Source of the DNA: a bacterium
GTDB taxonomy: Bacteria > Bdellovibrionota_C > UBA2361 > RFPC01
Direction of reading: 5' to 3'
NCBI GenBank assembly: GCA_030431715.1
Contig: JAUIIO010000001.1
Location: forward strand, 62,001-126,000
DNA length: 64,000 nucleotides
Shown: positions 36,295-44,955 of the stretch, piece by piece
How the letters are laid out: each line of letters opens with the position of its first letter
Numbering within the stretch: position 1 is the first letter of the stretch
Notes under the pieces: generated by a model
What the model was told of the DNA's origin: nothing
What the model saw: the letters and a program-made list of their open reading frames with translations, nothing else
Databases searched by the model: none
Program-made: the position numbers and the translations under genes

Positions 36295-36402
36295 TTCCTC
36301 TTCCTCTTCCTCTTCCTCTTCCTCTTCCTCTTCCTCTTCCTCTTCCTCTTCCTCTTAATCTTGCACTTGCACTGGCTCTTCCTCCTGCACCTGCTCTGAC
36401 CC
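36295..36402 (-). repeat. Degenerate hexamer array, left arm
   Basis: Eighteen consecutive hexamers. Read on the plus strand, TTCCTC is repeated ten times, then TTAATC, TTGCAC, TTGCAC, TGGCTC, TTCCTC, CTGCAC, CTGCTC and TGACCC. On the minus strand these are GAGGAA, GATTAA, GTGCAA, GTGCAG and GAGCAG, the units of the right arm. Positions 36331-36372 are the exact reverse complement of 36523-36564. Confidence 0.95.
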
Positions 36403-36417
36403 AGTGTAAGAGTTAGC

Positions 36418-36430
36418 TCCTCGCAATGAC
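36418..36430. repeat. Solo family C terminal repeat
   Basis: TCCTCGCAATGAC, identical to the 3' inverted end (56814-56826) of the element at 56673-56826, with no partner end nearby. It lies between the two hexamer arms. Confidence 0.75.
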
Positions 36431-36450
36431 GGTTAGTCGGGGAGTACTTG

Positions 36451-36576
<126 letters not shown>

Positions 36577-36683
36577 GGGGGAGCTTTTTTGGGGGAGGGG
36601 GGCTTCTTAAGCGGCTGAAAATAGGTGATATACTAAGTTTTTTCTGAAGGAATGTTTTTAAACCGCCGATTTTACTCGGTGAG

Positions 36684-37964
36684 ATGGAAAAGAATGAGAA
36701 ACCTACGGTATCACTGTGCATGATTGCACGGGATGAGGAGCGCTTCTTAGAGGAAGCGCTTTTAAGCGTTGCTGCGCTTGTAGATGAGATTATTCTTGTT
36801 GATACTGGCTCAGTTGACCGCACAAAAGAGATAGCTCAAAAGTTTGATGCTGCGATTTATGACTTTGAGTGGTGTGATGACTTTTCGCTTCCTCGTAACC
36901 TTTCGATTCAAAAGGCATCATCTGACTGGATATTGGTGCTCGATGCTGATGAGCGGATCGATGAGTCAGACCATGAAAAGTTTCGCTCCCTTCTGAAAGA
37001 TACCAGTAAGGCGTATCTGATGACTCAGCGTCACTATAGTAACGATCACCGCCTAAGTAATTACATGCCCTGCCAAGGGGAGTTTCCTCACTGGGAAAAG
37101 GGGCATATGGGCTTCTTTGAGAGTAGTCTCTGTCGATTATTCCCGCGTCGTCCCGATATCGAGTATCGCGGCAGGATTCATGAGCTCACGGAGCACAGCA
37201 TCAATGAATGTAGAGATGTGAGTCTTATCCACAGTGGAATCCGTCTGCACCATTTCGGGCATATTGACAGCGTAAAGAAGAAAAAAAAGAAATCCCAACT
37301 CTACACAAAGCTTGGTGAACAGAAATCAGAAGAGCAACCAACTACTTGGAAAGGGTTTCATGAGCTTGGAGTAGAGCATAACTGCAATGGACGATTAGAA
37401 GAGAGCGCAGCTGCCTTTAAACGGGCGGTAGAGCTTAATGATACCTATCTCGATACTTGGGTAAACTACGGGTATGTATTAATGGAGCTTAAGCGATATG
37501 AGGAGGCGTTTAGCTCACTGTCCAAAGCTCTTGAAATAGATCAGAAGAGTGCTGAGGCCCACTGTAACATGGGGGTTCTCTATATGAGGCGTGAAAGCTA
37601 CATTATGGCCATCTCGCATTTTAAGAGGGCAATCACTCTTAAGCCCGACTACCTGAATGCCTATTCTAACCTCGGACAGTGCTTGATGAAGACAGGGGAT
37701 GTGCCTTCAGCGACACGTGTGTTCCAACAGGCATATGAGCTCTCGCCGCAGAATATTCAGCTCTTAACTCGATTTGGCTTTTCTCTTGTTGAATGTGGCA
37801 TTATTGAAGAGGCAATTATCGTTCTCAATGAAGCAATTAAGATAAATGAGCAGGATGAACGGGTATGGTACTGTCTTTCAGAGGCCTATACCCGAGCCCA
37901 GATGAACGAAGAGGCGGTACTCGCCCGTAAGAAATTTGAAGCGCTAGCCCAGCAGCACAAGTAG
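36684..37964 (+). CDS. Family 2 glycosyltransferase with C-terminal TPR repeats
   Basis: Residues 1-230 form a GT-A domain (VSLCMIARDEERFLEEAL, ILVDTGSVDRTKEIA, and the metal-binding DADERID). From about residue 230 to the end are five to six tetratricopeptide units (WVNYGYVLMELKRYEEAFS, AHCNMGVLYMRRESYIMA, AYSNLGQCLMKTGDV). This architecture is common among bacterial SunS-like or polysaccharide-linked glycosyltransferases. It has 426 residues. A lysine run (KKKKKKSQ) joins the domains. Target unknown. Confidence 0.9.
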   Translation: MEKNEKPTVSLCMIARDEERFLEEALLSVAALVDEIILVDTGSVDRTKEIAQKFDAAIYDFEWCDDFSLPRNLSIQKASSDWILVLDADERIDESDHEKFRSLLKDTSKAYLMTQRHYSNDHRLSNYMPCQGEFPHWEKGHMGFFESSLCRLFPRRPDIEYRGRIHELTEHSINECRDVSLIHSGIRLHHFGHIDSVKKKKKKSQLYTKLGEQKSEEQPTTWKGFHELGVEHNCNGRLEESAAAFKRAVELNDTYLDTWVNYGYVLMELKRYEEAFSSLSKALEIDQKSAEAHCNMGVLYMRRESYIMAISHFKRAITLKPDYLNAYSNLGQCLMKTGDVPSATRVFQQAYELSPQNIQLLTRFGFSLVECGIIEEAIIVLNEAIKINEQDERVWYCLSEAYTRAQMNEEAVLARKKFEALAQQHK

Positions 37965-38070
37965 TGTCCTTGATGTAAGCTTCTCTCTCTTAAACTTAAA
38001 CTCGAACATTGTGCAAGATCTCTTTATCGCCTACTATGTTCGCGGCTATTTTTAATAGGGCTATGAGTAA

Positions 38071-39528
38071 ATGGCAGATACTTATCTAAACGCAGAAAAT
38101 TTTACCTCAACCAATTTTTTGAGGACCGAGATCACAACAGACGCGTTCGTAGGCGAGAGTCTTTCAGGGATTCCTCCTCAGACGCTCGCTGGGGAATCAA
38201 CATACACAGGCACATGCTCTACGAGTTCATACCGACCTGCTATCAGAAACCTTATCTCTGGCGCGCCGGGGAAACGGGCTCTTTTTGCCGCCAGCGTGAC
38301 CTCACAGCCGCACTATGAACTTGATAGCGATCAGATAGATTGGGAGGCGTTACATGCCAGTGAAGCTCGCGCACTTCCGTTAGCCAGTGAGAGTGATGTT
38401 GTTGCTACCTGTGGCACTTTCCAGAAAGACTACTTGAAGTGGTTACGTGAGCAGGGGCTTGGTCCCGGAAGTGTCATTGAGTTCGATCAGGTAGGTACTC
38501 GTCTTCCAGTCGCGTCCCTTTTGCAGCAACAGCCGCATATTGTTCGTGAGACGACAGGGAGTGATGTGAGTGAATTTACACTGGCTCCATACTACTCTGG
38601 AAAGAGCGAAGCGCAGGCCTCTAGAGCTCTTGGCATGGAGCTCTTTGGGTGTGATGAGCATCTCGCTGAAAAATATTTTAACAAGAGATCCTTTAAGGCT
38701 GAGTGTGAAAAGCTTGGCATCCCAGTAGTAGAAGGGCTCACCTGTGAGCTTGAAAACGCTACCAATGCTCAAAAATTAGAAGCTGTTGTTGTCCGACTCC
38801 TAAAAAGCTACCCAAAACTTATGCTTAGAGGCTCGGAAGGGGCAAACGGATCTTCACTCGCAATGGTAGAAGAGGCGAGCATCAAAGAGAGTCTTCAATC
38901 AATCTGCCGTAGCGGTGCATTAGAGGTGCTCGTTGAGCCATTCCTGTCAGTTATCGCGTCCCCGAACGATCAGTGGATCATCGCTGGCGATGGCAATATT
39001 TATCATATAGGAACTTCTGTTCAGCTCTTTTCTAACCTTAAACACCGCGGAAACGAGAGCAGTACCTTTTTGCAGAGAGACACACGCCACTATATTCAGC
39101 AAACTTCATCACTCATTGTTGAGAAGATGAGAGATGATGGGTTTCGCGGAATAGTGGGGCTTGATTACGTAGTTACTCATGATAATAGAGTTTATCCCAT
39201 TGAGAATAATCCGCGTTTAAATGGCTCAACGTTTGTATACGGAATTCTTGACAGGCTTCAAGAGTCTTTTGGTGAGAAGCTACGGTCAGAAACGTTTACA
39301 TGGAAATTTTATCGTGCGGTTTCTCCTGCTCAGACTTTTAGTGAACTGTCTGCCGAGATGGGAGATCTCTTCTTTGATGGAAGCTCGCCTAATGGTGTTT
39401 TCCCTTTTGACTGCGAACTCCTTCCAGTGCTAGGCAAATGGACACCAATTCTTTTTGGAGAAGATAGATATCATATCGAGCGAATGGAGCAGGAGCTTCA
39501 CAGGCGCGGTGCCGTTCCGCTGCTCTGA
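38071..39528 (+). CDS. ATP-grasp domain protein, orphan
   Basis: A 485-residue protein. The C-terminal half has the ATP-grasp layout: KRSFKAECEKLGIPVVEG at the start of the lid domain, LMLRGSEGANGSSLAMVEE, and the metal/nucleotide motif GLDYVVTHDNRVYPIENNP with RLNGST. The N-terminal 170 residues may be a pre-ATP-grasp domain (SESDVVATCGTFQKDYLKWL). Ligases of this fold couple a carboxylate to an amine or thiol, for example in peptide-like metabolites; no partner is obvious. The 3' end overlaps the GGCT gene on the other strand by 31 bases. No strong Shine-Dalgarno is visible. Confidence 0.75.
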   Translation: MADTYLNAENFTSTNFLRTEITTDAFVGESLSGIPPQTLAGESTYTGTCSTSSYRPAIRNLISGAPGKRALFAASVTSQPHYELDSDQIDWEALHASEARALPLASESDVVATCGTFQKDYLKWLREQGLGPGSVIEFDQVGTRLPVASLLQQQPHIVRETTGSDVSEFTLAPYYSGKSEAQASRALGMELFGCDEHLAEKYFNKRSFKAECEKLGIPVVEGLTCELENATNAQKLEAVVVRLLKSYPKLMLRGSEGANGSSLAMVEEASIKESLQSICRSGALEVLVEPFLSVIASPNDQWIIAGDGNIYHIGTSVQLFSNLKHRGNESSTFLQRDTRHYIQQTSSLIVEKMRDDGFRGIVGLDYVVTHDNRVYPIENNPRLNGSTFVYGILDRLQESFGEKLRSETFTWKFYRAVSPAQTFSELSAEMGDLFFDGSSPNGVFPFDCELLPVLGKWTPILFGEDRYHIERMEQELHRRGAVPLL

Positions 39529-40082
39529 CTGAGCAGTTTTTCGATTTTTTCATAATCCTTTGAGGTGTTAAGGGCTCTAACGTAGAGTGGATGCTCACGA
39601 TCAGCCTTGCGAGGAGCATCCCATCCGTGTGTTGTTTTAATAAACTCCTCTGCAAAGTCTTCTCCGTATTCAAGGCATCCCTGCAAGATGACATCAAGAT
39701 AGGACTGTAGGATCGGTGAGTGTTCATCTGGTGTAACCGTTACTCGCACCGCATAGGCCCAAATTCTACTATCTGCGGGAAGAGACATGCCGTTCTGTAA
39801 GGCACAATCCTTCGTGTTGATCTGTACTCTGTCATACTGTGCTTCTCGTGCATCGAGTTTTAAAAAATCTTCTTGGGCCACTGGAAGCAGTACGCCATTA
39901 CATCGACTAAGAGTTTCAGGTTCGATGGCGACCACAGCATATCCGGAGAGAGAATAGGAATTCCAAAATCTCCTATACCCAGATACGAAAGCTGGAAGAG
40001 CACCGTTCTGTGGAGTGACTATCTCTGGACGGGCATTTGAATTTATAAGACTGCCGTAGCCGAAGAGAAACTCATTCGCCAT
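39498..40082 (-). CDS. Gamma-glutamylcyclotransferase-like protein (GGCT/AIG2 fold)
   Basis: A 194-residue protein with LFGYGSLIN at the N-terminus, the substrate loop of the GGCT fold, and LDAREAQYDRV with the probable catalytic Glu. GGCT enzymes release 5-oxoproline from gamma-glutamyl dipeptides or amines. It is last in the minus-strand mla operon (12 bases after mlaD). Overlaps the ATP-grasp gene tail to tail. Confidence 0.82.
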   Translation of the reverse strand: MANEFLFGYGSLINSNARPEIVTPQNGALPAFVSGYRRFWNSYSLSGYAVVAIEPETLSRCNGVLLPVAQEDFLKLDAREAQYDRVQINTKDCALQNGMSLPADSRIWAYAVRVTVTPDEHSPILQSYLDVILQGCLEYGEDFAEEFIKTTHGWDAPRKADREHPLYVRALNTSKDYEKIEKLLSQSSGTAPRL

Positions 40083-40094
40083 GGAGATAGCCTC

Positions 40095-41177
40095 TTACTC
40101 GTCTGTGTCTTCATCATCTTTTGAGAGTGAGCTCCGTATCGCGCTTCTTAGGAGAAAGCTTCTCTTCGCTTCATCGGTGACTTCGACAAGATTGTCATAG
40201 ATCTGCGAATCTACAAGGAGAGCTCCAAGAGTTCCTCCGCCAGCGGCAAGTGCGCTCGTCGCTTTTTCTAGATTTTGTGCGGCTTTTACAAGCTGATGCA
40301 TGATCTCATCCATACCCTCGGGACTTTTCTGATAGATAAGGTCATGGAGAAGGCCATTGCCATTCTTAATATCACGTGAGAGTTCTCCGATGACTTTTGA
40401 TGTTTCTGCCAGCTCCTTTGACGCGGTCGCGACATTACGTACGGTATCGCCAGCTTCTTCTTCGTACACAAGTGCATGAATAAGGCCTTTGCCTTCCTCT
40501 ATTTCTTTAGAAACATTTCCAAGGCTCTTTGACGCTCCGGCAAGTCCGCGGATAATTTCCTTTCCTTCTTTTTCGTCGTATACCAATCTGCCCACAAATC
40601 CTTCGCCTTTTTCAATCTGTGCTGTGATACTGGCAAGGCTTTTAAATGATTGAGACATGTTCTTAATGGTATCTTTTTCCAGCTCGGTGAGGATCTTGCT
40701 CGCTTTCTGAGAGATGTTAGCAGCCTCTTCGGCTACGATGCCCGCCTTGTCGAGTACTCTTGCGATATCGCCTGTCACGTAGCTTTGCAATTCTGCTCCG
40801 GGGGAGAGCTTTGCTCCACTTACCCCGGGGGAGATACTTATAAAACGATCGCCTAAAAGCCCCTGTGTATCGATGCTCACCTTTGAATCGCTTTTGACGC
40901 GACTTAGGAAGTCTTCATTTATAAGGAGAGTGACATGAACGTTGTTGTCTTTTAGATTGTCGGAAAATTCTATTTTATCAACACGACCAATCGTAATTCC
41001 TCCGAGGCGAACTGGTGCCTCCTCAGCTAATCCCTGTACATCTTCAAAAGAGGTGTGAAGGTTGACGAGATCGGCAAAGAGCTGTCTCTCTTTTCCAAGG
41101 GTAAAGAGAACAACAATGATAAGAGCTGTGGCAAATAAAATGAATACGCCTGCTTGAAGCTCATTTGATTTTTTCAT
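40095..41177 (-). CDS. mlaD: MlaD/MCE family lipid-transport protein
   Basis: A single N-terminal membrane helix (ELQAGVFILFATALIIVVLFTLG) followed by one MCE domain (VQGLAEEAPVRLGGITIGRV, LLGDRFISISPG), the substrate-binding ring of the MlaFEDB phospholipid transporter. The rest (about 150-330) is a helical tail with a motif repeated three times (KGEGFVGRLVYDEKEG, EGKGLIHALVYEEEAG, NGNGLLHDLIYQKSPEG). At 360 residues it is about twice E. coli MlaD; long tails of this sort occur in other lineages. It lies 7 bases after mlaF. Confidence 0.93.
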   Translation of the reverse strand: MKKSNELQAGVFILFATALIIVVLFTLGKERQLFADLVNLHTSFEDVQGLAEEAPVRLGGITIGRVDKIEFSDNLKDNNVHVTLLINEDFLSRVKSDSKVSIDTQGLLGDRFISISPGVSGAKLSPGAELQSYVTGDIARVLDKAGIVAEEAANISQKASKILTELEKDTIKNMSQSFKSLASITAQIEKGEGFVGRLVYDEKEGKEIIRGLAGASKSLGNVSKEIEEGKGLIHALVYEEEAGDTVRNVATASKELAETSKVIGELSRDIKNGNGLLHDLIYQKSPEGMDEIMHQLVKAAQNLEKATSALAAGGGTLGALLVDSQIYDNLVEVTDEAKRSFLLRSAIRSSLSKDDEDTDE

Positions 41178-41184
41178 AACGCTA

Positions 41185-41931
41185 TTATTCTCCCGTGTTC
41201 CAGTTTCCTTCTATGAAATGTTGAACACGCTCGTTGTGCTGTATCAGCTCCTCTACCGGGCCGTCAGCAGAAACATGTCCATTATGGAGCAATATCCATC
41301 TTTTTGAAATGCGCTTTGCACTCTCAATATCATGTGTTACCGAGATCGTCGTGATTCCAAGCTCTTCATTGAGACGTATGATGACATTATCAATCCTTCG
41401 GATAGAGGTTGGATCGAGGCCAGTCGTTGGCTCATCAAGGAGTATTATCTCGGGCTTGCTCGCCAGAGCCCTTGCTAGGCCGATTCGCTTTTTCTGACCA
41501 CCGGAGAGTTCTGAAGGAGATTTTTCCGCCACCTCTGGAAGCCCCACAAGCTCAAGAGTTTCAAAGACTCGATTCTTGACGTTTAATGGGTCGCGTTCTC
41601 CGGCTTCGTAGAGTGGGTAAGCTATGTTCTCAAACACGCTAAGAGAATCAAAAAGGGCACCTCCTTGGAATAGCATCCCGGCCTCCTGACGGACTTTGGT
41701 GAGCTCTCCTTCCTCGAGTTGAGAGATATCTTGGTCAAACACGTGAACAGAGCCTGCGGTAGGAGAGAGAAGACCGATAATCATTTTGAGTAGTACCGTT
41801 TTTCCGGTTCCACTCGGGCCAAGGAAGGTAAGAGATTCTCCTCTCCCGATATCAAGAGAGATGTCTCTGTGGACGACATTTGGCCCAAAGCGCATCTCAA
41901 TATTTTTAAACTGTACAATCGGTTTATTCAT
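41185..41931 (-). CDS. mlaF: ABC transporter ATP-binding protein, Mla type
   Basis: The ATPase of the MCE transporter, 248 residues. Walker A GPSGTGKT, signature LSGGQKKRIGLARAL, Walker B LLDEPTTGLDP, switch His in VTHDIESA. It overlaps mlaE by 4 bases and precedes mlaD, giving the order E-F-D. The STAS partner MlaB and periplasmic MlaC are not encoded nearby. Confidence 0.95.
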   Translation of the reverse strand: MNKPIVQFKNIEMRFGPNVVHRDISLDIGRGESLTFLGPSGTGKTVLLKMIIGLLSPTAGSVHVFDQDISQLEEGELTKVRQEAGMLFQGGALFDSLSVFENIAYPLYEAGERDPLNVKNRVFETLELVGLPEVAEKSPSELSGGQKKRIGLARALASKPEIILLDEPTTGLDPTSIRRIDNVIIRLNEELGITTISVTHDIESAKRISKRWILLHNGHVSADGPVEELIQHNERVQHFIEGNWNTGE

Positions 41932-42692
41932 GAGCCTATAAGAATAAGGATTTTCGTAACCAGAAAGTCAGAAACGATAACGTAAATACTGGCTGATACT
42001 ACTGAGCGTGTGGTTACTTCTCCGACACCAGCAGTCCCTCCTGAAGCGCTAAGACCGTGATAGCAGGATATAAGTACAATGAGTAAGCCAAAGATGCAGC
42101 TCTTTATAAGTCCATCAATAACGTCGCTAATGACGACCATGTGTGTCATTGAGTTAAAATACAAATGAGACGAGATATCGAGTTCAAATATGGCGATAAG
42201 CGCACCACCATAAACACCGATCACATTGGTAAAGATAGTAAGGCAGGGAAGTGCAATGATAGCGGCAAGCAGTCGGGGGGTGACGAGCTTTGATATTGGG
42301 CTGGCTCCTAGGGCTCTTATCGCATCAATCTGCTCAGTGACTTTCATGGATCCAATCTCTGCCGCGATACCAGATCCGACCCTGCCAGCTACCATAAGCG
42401 CTGTTAGTACCGGACCGAGCTCTCTCGCTAAAGAGATCCCCACAATGTTTCCGACATAGTTCTTTGCGCCAAATCTTGCGAGTCCGTAGGCTGTCTGAAG
42501 GGCGAGTACCATTCCGGTGAAGAGTCCGGTGAGTACGATGATCGGCAGGGACATGGTGCCAATCTTTATGAGCTGGTGAACAAACTCCTTTGTTTGTAAT
42601 CCGTTGCGACTGATATCGCGTACGACAGTGCTGAGAAGGAGGCCGTAGCCGCCTATGTCTTTGAGTTGTGACTTTATCTGGTCAATGATCAT
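41928..42692 (-). CDS. mlaE: MlaE family ABC permease
   Basis: A 254-residue membrane protein with five to six helices. Signature LARELGPVLTALMVAGRVGSG, then AEIGSMKVTEQIDAIRALG, typical of MlaE. It forms the inner-membrane core of the lipid transporter. It starts 5 bases after the lipoprotein gene stop; downstream mlaF overlaps. Confidence 0.95.
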   Translation of the reverse strand: MIIDQIKSQLKDIGGYGLLLSTVVRDISRNGLQTKEFVHQLIKIGTMSLPIIVLTGLFTGMVLALQTAYGLARFGAKNYVGNIVGISLARELGPVLTALMVAGRVGSGIAAEIGSMKVTEQIDAIRALGASPISKLVTPRLLAAIIALPCLTIFTNVIGVYGGALIAIFELDISSHLYFNSMTHMVVISDVIDGLIKSCIFGLLIVLISCYHGLSASGGTAGVGEVTTRSVVSASIYVIVSDFLVTKILILIGS

Positions 42693-42697
42693 AGTAG

Positions 42698-43249
42698 CTA
42701 TGTTGAGAGGCCTTTTCTATCGATAAATTCTATGAAAGAAAGGAGATCGGCTTGGCTGAGATAGATATACTCAGGGGGGACTCCATGAGTCTTTGGGCTT
42801 TTGGTCCAGGTTACAATATCGATAAGGCACGTACCTTCTTCCGTCATATAATGTGCGAAATAAAATTTTTCACCGGAATAATTTCCTGTAACACGGCTGA
42901 GAGCGATCTGTTGACCATCTATTTGTTCCTGCTCTGAGCCAAGGAGTCTTATGTCTTTTAGCCCCACAAAAAGTTGCCTTGCCAGCGAACGAGAATGCTT
43001 ATCAAGGTTCACCTTTACATCACACTTTTTCATAGCCGTGAGAAAGAGTGGGGAATGATACGATTCCTGATGGCGATACACGCGAGCATCGTCTTCACCA
43101 ACCGCAAAGAGTTCCCAGTCCGGATTCACGGAGTCGAGATCCAGTGAAGAGCTCGTTTGAGAGGAGAAGAAAGAGCATGAGCTGAGTGCGCATATCAATG
43201 CTAGGCAGAGAAAAAAACGAGTGCACTTTTTGAGGTTTCTTATTATCAT
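42698..43249 (-). CDS. Hypothetical lipoprotein at the head of the mla operon
   Basis: A lipoprotein signal (KKCTRFFLCLALICALSSC, lipobox ALSSC) precedes a 150-residue domain I do not recognise (VNPDWELFAVGEDDARVYR, YFAHYMTEEGTCLIDIVTW). I prefer ATG 43249; a TTG 15 bases upstream is possible. It directly precedes mlaE, so it may be an accessory of lipid transport, which is inference from position. It is divergent from ftsE with only 28 bases between start codons. Confidence 0.75.
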   Translation of the reverse strand: MIIRNLKKCTRFFLCLALICALSSCSFFSSQTSSSLDLDSVNPDWELFAVGEDDARVYRHQESYHSPLFLTAMKKCDVKVNLDKHSRSLARQLFVGLKDIRLLGSEQEQIDGQQIALSRVTGNYSGEKFYFAHYMTEEGTCLIDIVTWTKSPKTHGVPPEYIYLSQADLLSFIEFIDRKGLST

Positions 43250-43277
43250 AATGTGGCGATACAAATCCCGGAGTCTA

Positions 43278-43958
43278 ATGCTACGTCTGCACAGTGTACA
43301 AAAGATTTATCCCCCTGAACAGCCTGCGCTCAAGAGTATAGATTTGCGCGTAGATGAAGGGAGTTTCCTCTTTATCGCAGGCGCAAGTGGCGCTGGCAAG
43401 AGTACGCTCTTGAAGCTGCTTTTTGGCGCTGAAAAGGCTACAAAAGGACAGGTTATCGTGGCGGGGCGGAACCTTCAGGCTATAAATAGGGAGGCCGTGG
43501 CATATTTGCGCCGTGAAGTTGGTGTTATTTTTCAAGATTATAAGCTTCTGCCAAGGCGTACCGTTATTGACAATATCACCTATGGGCTGGAAGTTCAGGG
43601 CGTGCCGCGTTCGGATCGTTATAGACTTGCGAGAAGACTTCTTAAGACAATTCGTCTAGAGGATAGGGAACATTCTCTCCCAAAGACTCTTTCTGGAGGC
43701 GAACAGCAGCGCGTGGCTGTCGCTCGCGCTCTGATTCATCGACCAAGACTTATATTGGCAGATGAGCCAACTGGAAACCTAGATCCGGATATGGCAAGGA
43801 CCGTTTTTGATCTTTTGCTTGAAGCAAACGCTGCAGGCGTTACGGTGGTAGTTGCAACACACGATCTCTCAATTATTGAAGATATAAATTTGCGTACGGT
43901 TGTCTTGGATCGGGGAAAGATTATCGGGGACTTCGAGAGACCGCGGGGGTTAGATTGA
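43278..43958 (+). CDS. ftsE: Cell division ATP-binding protein FtsE
   Basis: The ATPase of FtsEX, which gates periplasmic amidase activation at division. Walker A GASGAGKST, FQDYKLLPRRTVIDNI, signature LSGGEQQRVAVARAL, Walker B LILADEPTGNLD. I start at ATG 43278 with GGAG 5 bases upstream, giving 227 residues; an upstream ATG at 43221 would overlap the divergent lipoprotein. FtsX follows after one base. Confidence 0.95.
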   Translation: MLRLHSVQKIYPPEQPALKSIDLRVDEGSFLFIAGASGAGKSTLLKLLFGAEKATKGQVIVAGRNLQAINREAVAYLRREVGVIFQDYKLLPRRTVIDNITYGLEVQGVPRSDRYRLARRLLKTIRLEDREHSLPKTLSGGEQQRVAVARALIHRPRLILADEPTGNLDPDMARTVFDLLLEANAAGVTVVVATHDLSIIEDINLRTVVLDRGKIIGDFERPRGLD

Positions 43959-43959
43959 G

Positions 43960-44955
43960 ATGGAAGCTCGCTCTACAAATCTACAAACGAAAGCTCCTCA
44001 TTATGGGCTTGAAGATATCTGGCAAGACGTTGACCGGCTTCCGGGACTTTCTGCTGGTGGTGTATTGGTGCAGCATCTTAAGACGGCAGTCTCCTCGATT
44101 ATTGCTTCTCCGCTCACCTTTGTGGTGACTACTTTAACGGTAAGTCTTACGCTCTTTCTCCTTTCAGCCCTCATTCTTTTGCGTTCTAATGTTGAACATT
44201 TTTTTGGGGCGCCGGGTAAAAATATTCCTATGAGAATTTATATTACCGACGGCATAGCGAAAGAGGACATTCAGAAGTTCCACAAGGAGCTAGAGGCGCT
44301 GGCTGGTATTTCGTCGGTGTTGATGACAAGTAAAGAAGAAGCATTGCGTGAATTTGAGGAACAGCTTGGTGAGCAAAAAGCCGTCCTTGAAGGCCTAAAA
44401 GAGAGGAATCCTTTGCCAATGTCATTCACCTTGATTGTTCGTTCCGGTCAGGACGCAACTCAAGTTTATGAGGACATCTTTGCGAAATACTCAGGGCATG
44501 AGGCGGTAGATTATATCGAGTATCGGCAGGGGCTCATACTCAAATTAAGGAGAGTGCTACTAGTGGTGCAACGATTTGGCGCATTGGCAATCGGCTTAAT
44601 GATACTCCTTGCCGCAGGCATTATTACAGGAGCCATCCGTCTTGCTGTTTATGCCAGACGGGCTGAAATTGCTATTATGCAACTTGTTGGGGCCACGGAG
44701 TCATATGTGCGGATGCCTTTTTTAATAGAGGGATTTTTTCAAGGCTTGATCGGTTCCAGTGTCGCGCTTCTGTGCTTATACGGTCTCTTTTCCTCAGCCA
44801 CAGGCTTTCTCGCACGCACGCAGGTATTAGATTTTTTGTATGTTGAACCCGTCTTTCTCGGATTTTCTGGAATTGCTGTGGTACTTGTTCTTGGTGTCCT
44901 TACAGGGTTACTCGGAAGTTTTTTCGCTGTCAGGCATTTTGAAGAGCAGTTATGA
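43960..44955 (+). CDS. ftsX: Cell division protein FtsX
   Basis: The permease-like partner of FtsE. The first helix (ASPLTFVVTTLTVSLTLFLLSALILL) is at about 47-72, then an extracytoplasmic domain (PMRIYITDG, LPMSFTLIVRSG) and three helices in the C-terminal half (LAIGLMILLAAGIITGAIRLAVYAR). It has 331 residues. It overlaps envC by 4 bases, as expected for a functional set. Confidence 0.94.
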   Translation: MEARSTNLQTKAPHYGLEDIWQDVDRLPGLSAGGVLVQHLKTAVSSIIASPLTFVVTTLTVSLTLFLLSALILLRSNVEHFFGAPGKNIPMRIYITDGIAKEDIQKFHKELEALAGISSVLMTSKEEALREFEEQLGEQKAVLEGLKERNPLPMSFTLIVRSGQDATQVYEDIFAKYSGHEAVDYIEYRQGLILKLRRVLLVVQRFGALAIGLMILLAAGIITGAIRLAVYARRAEIAIMQLVGATESYVRMPFLIEGFFQGLIGSSVALLCLYGLFSSATGFLARTQVLDFLYVEPVFLGFSGIAVVLVLGVLTGLLGSFFAVRHFEEQL

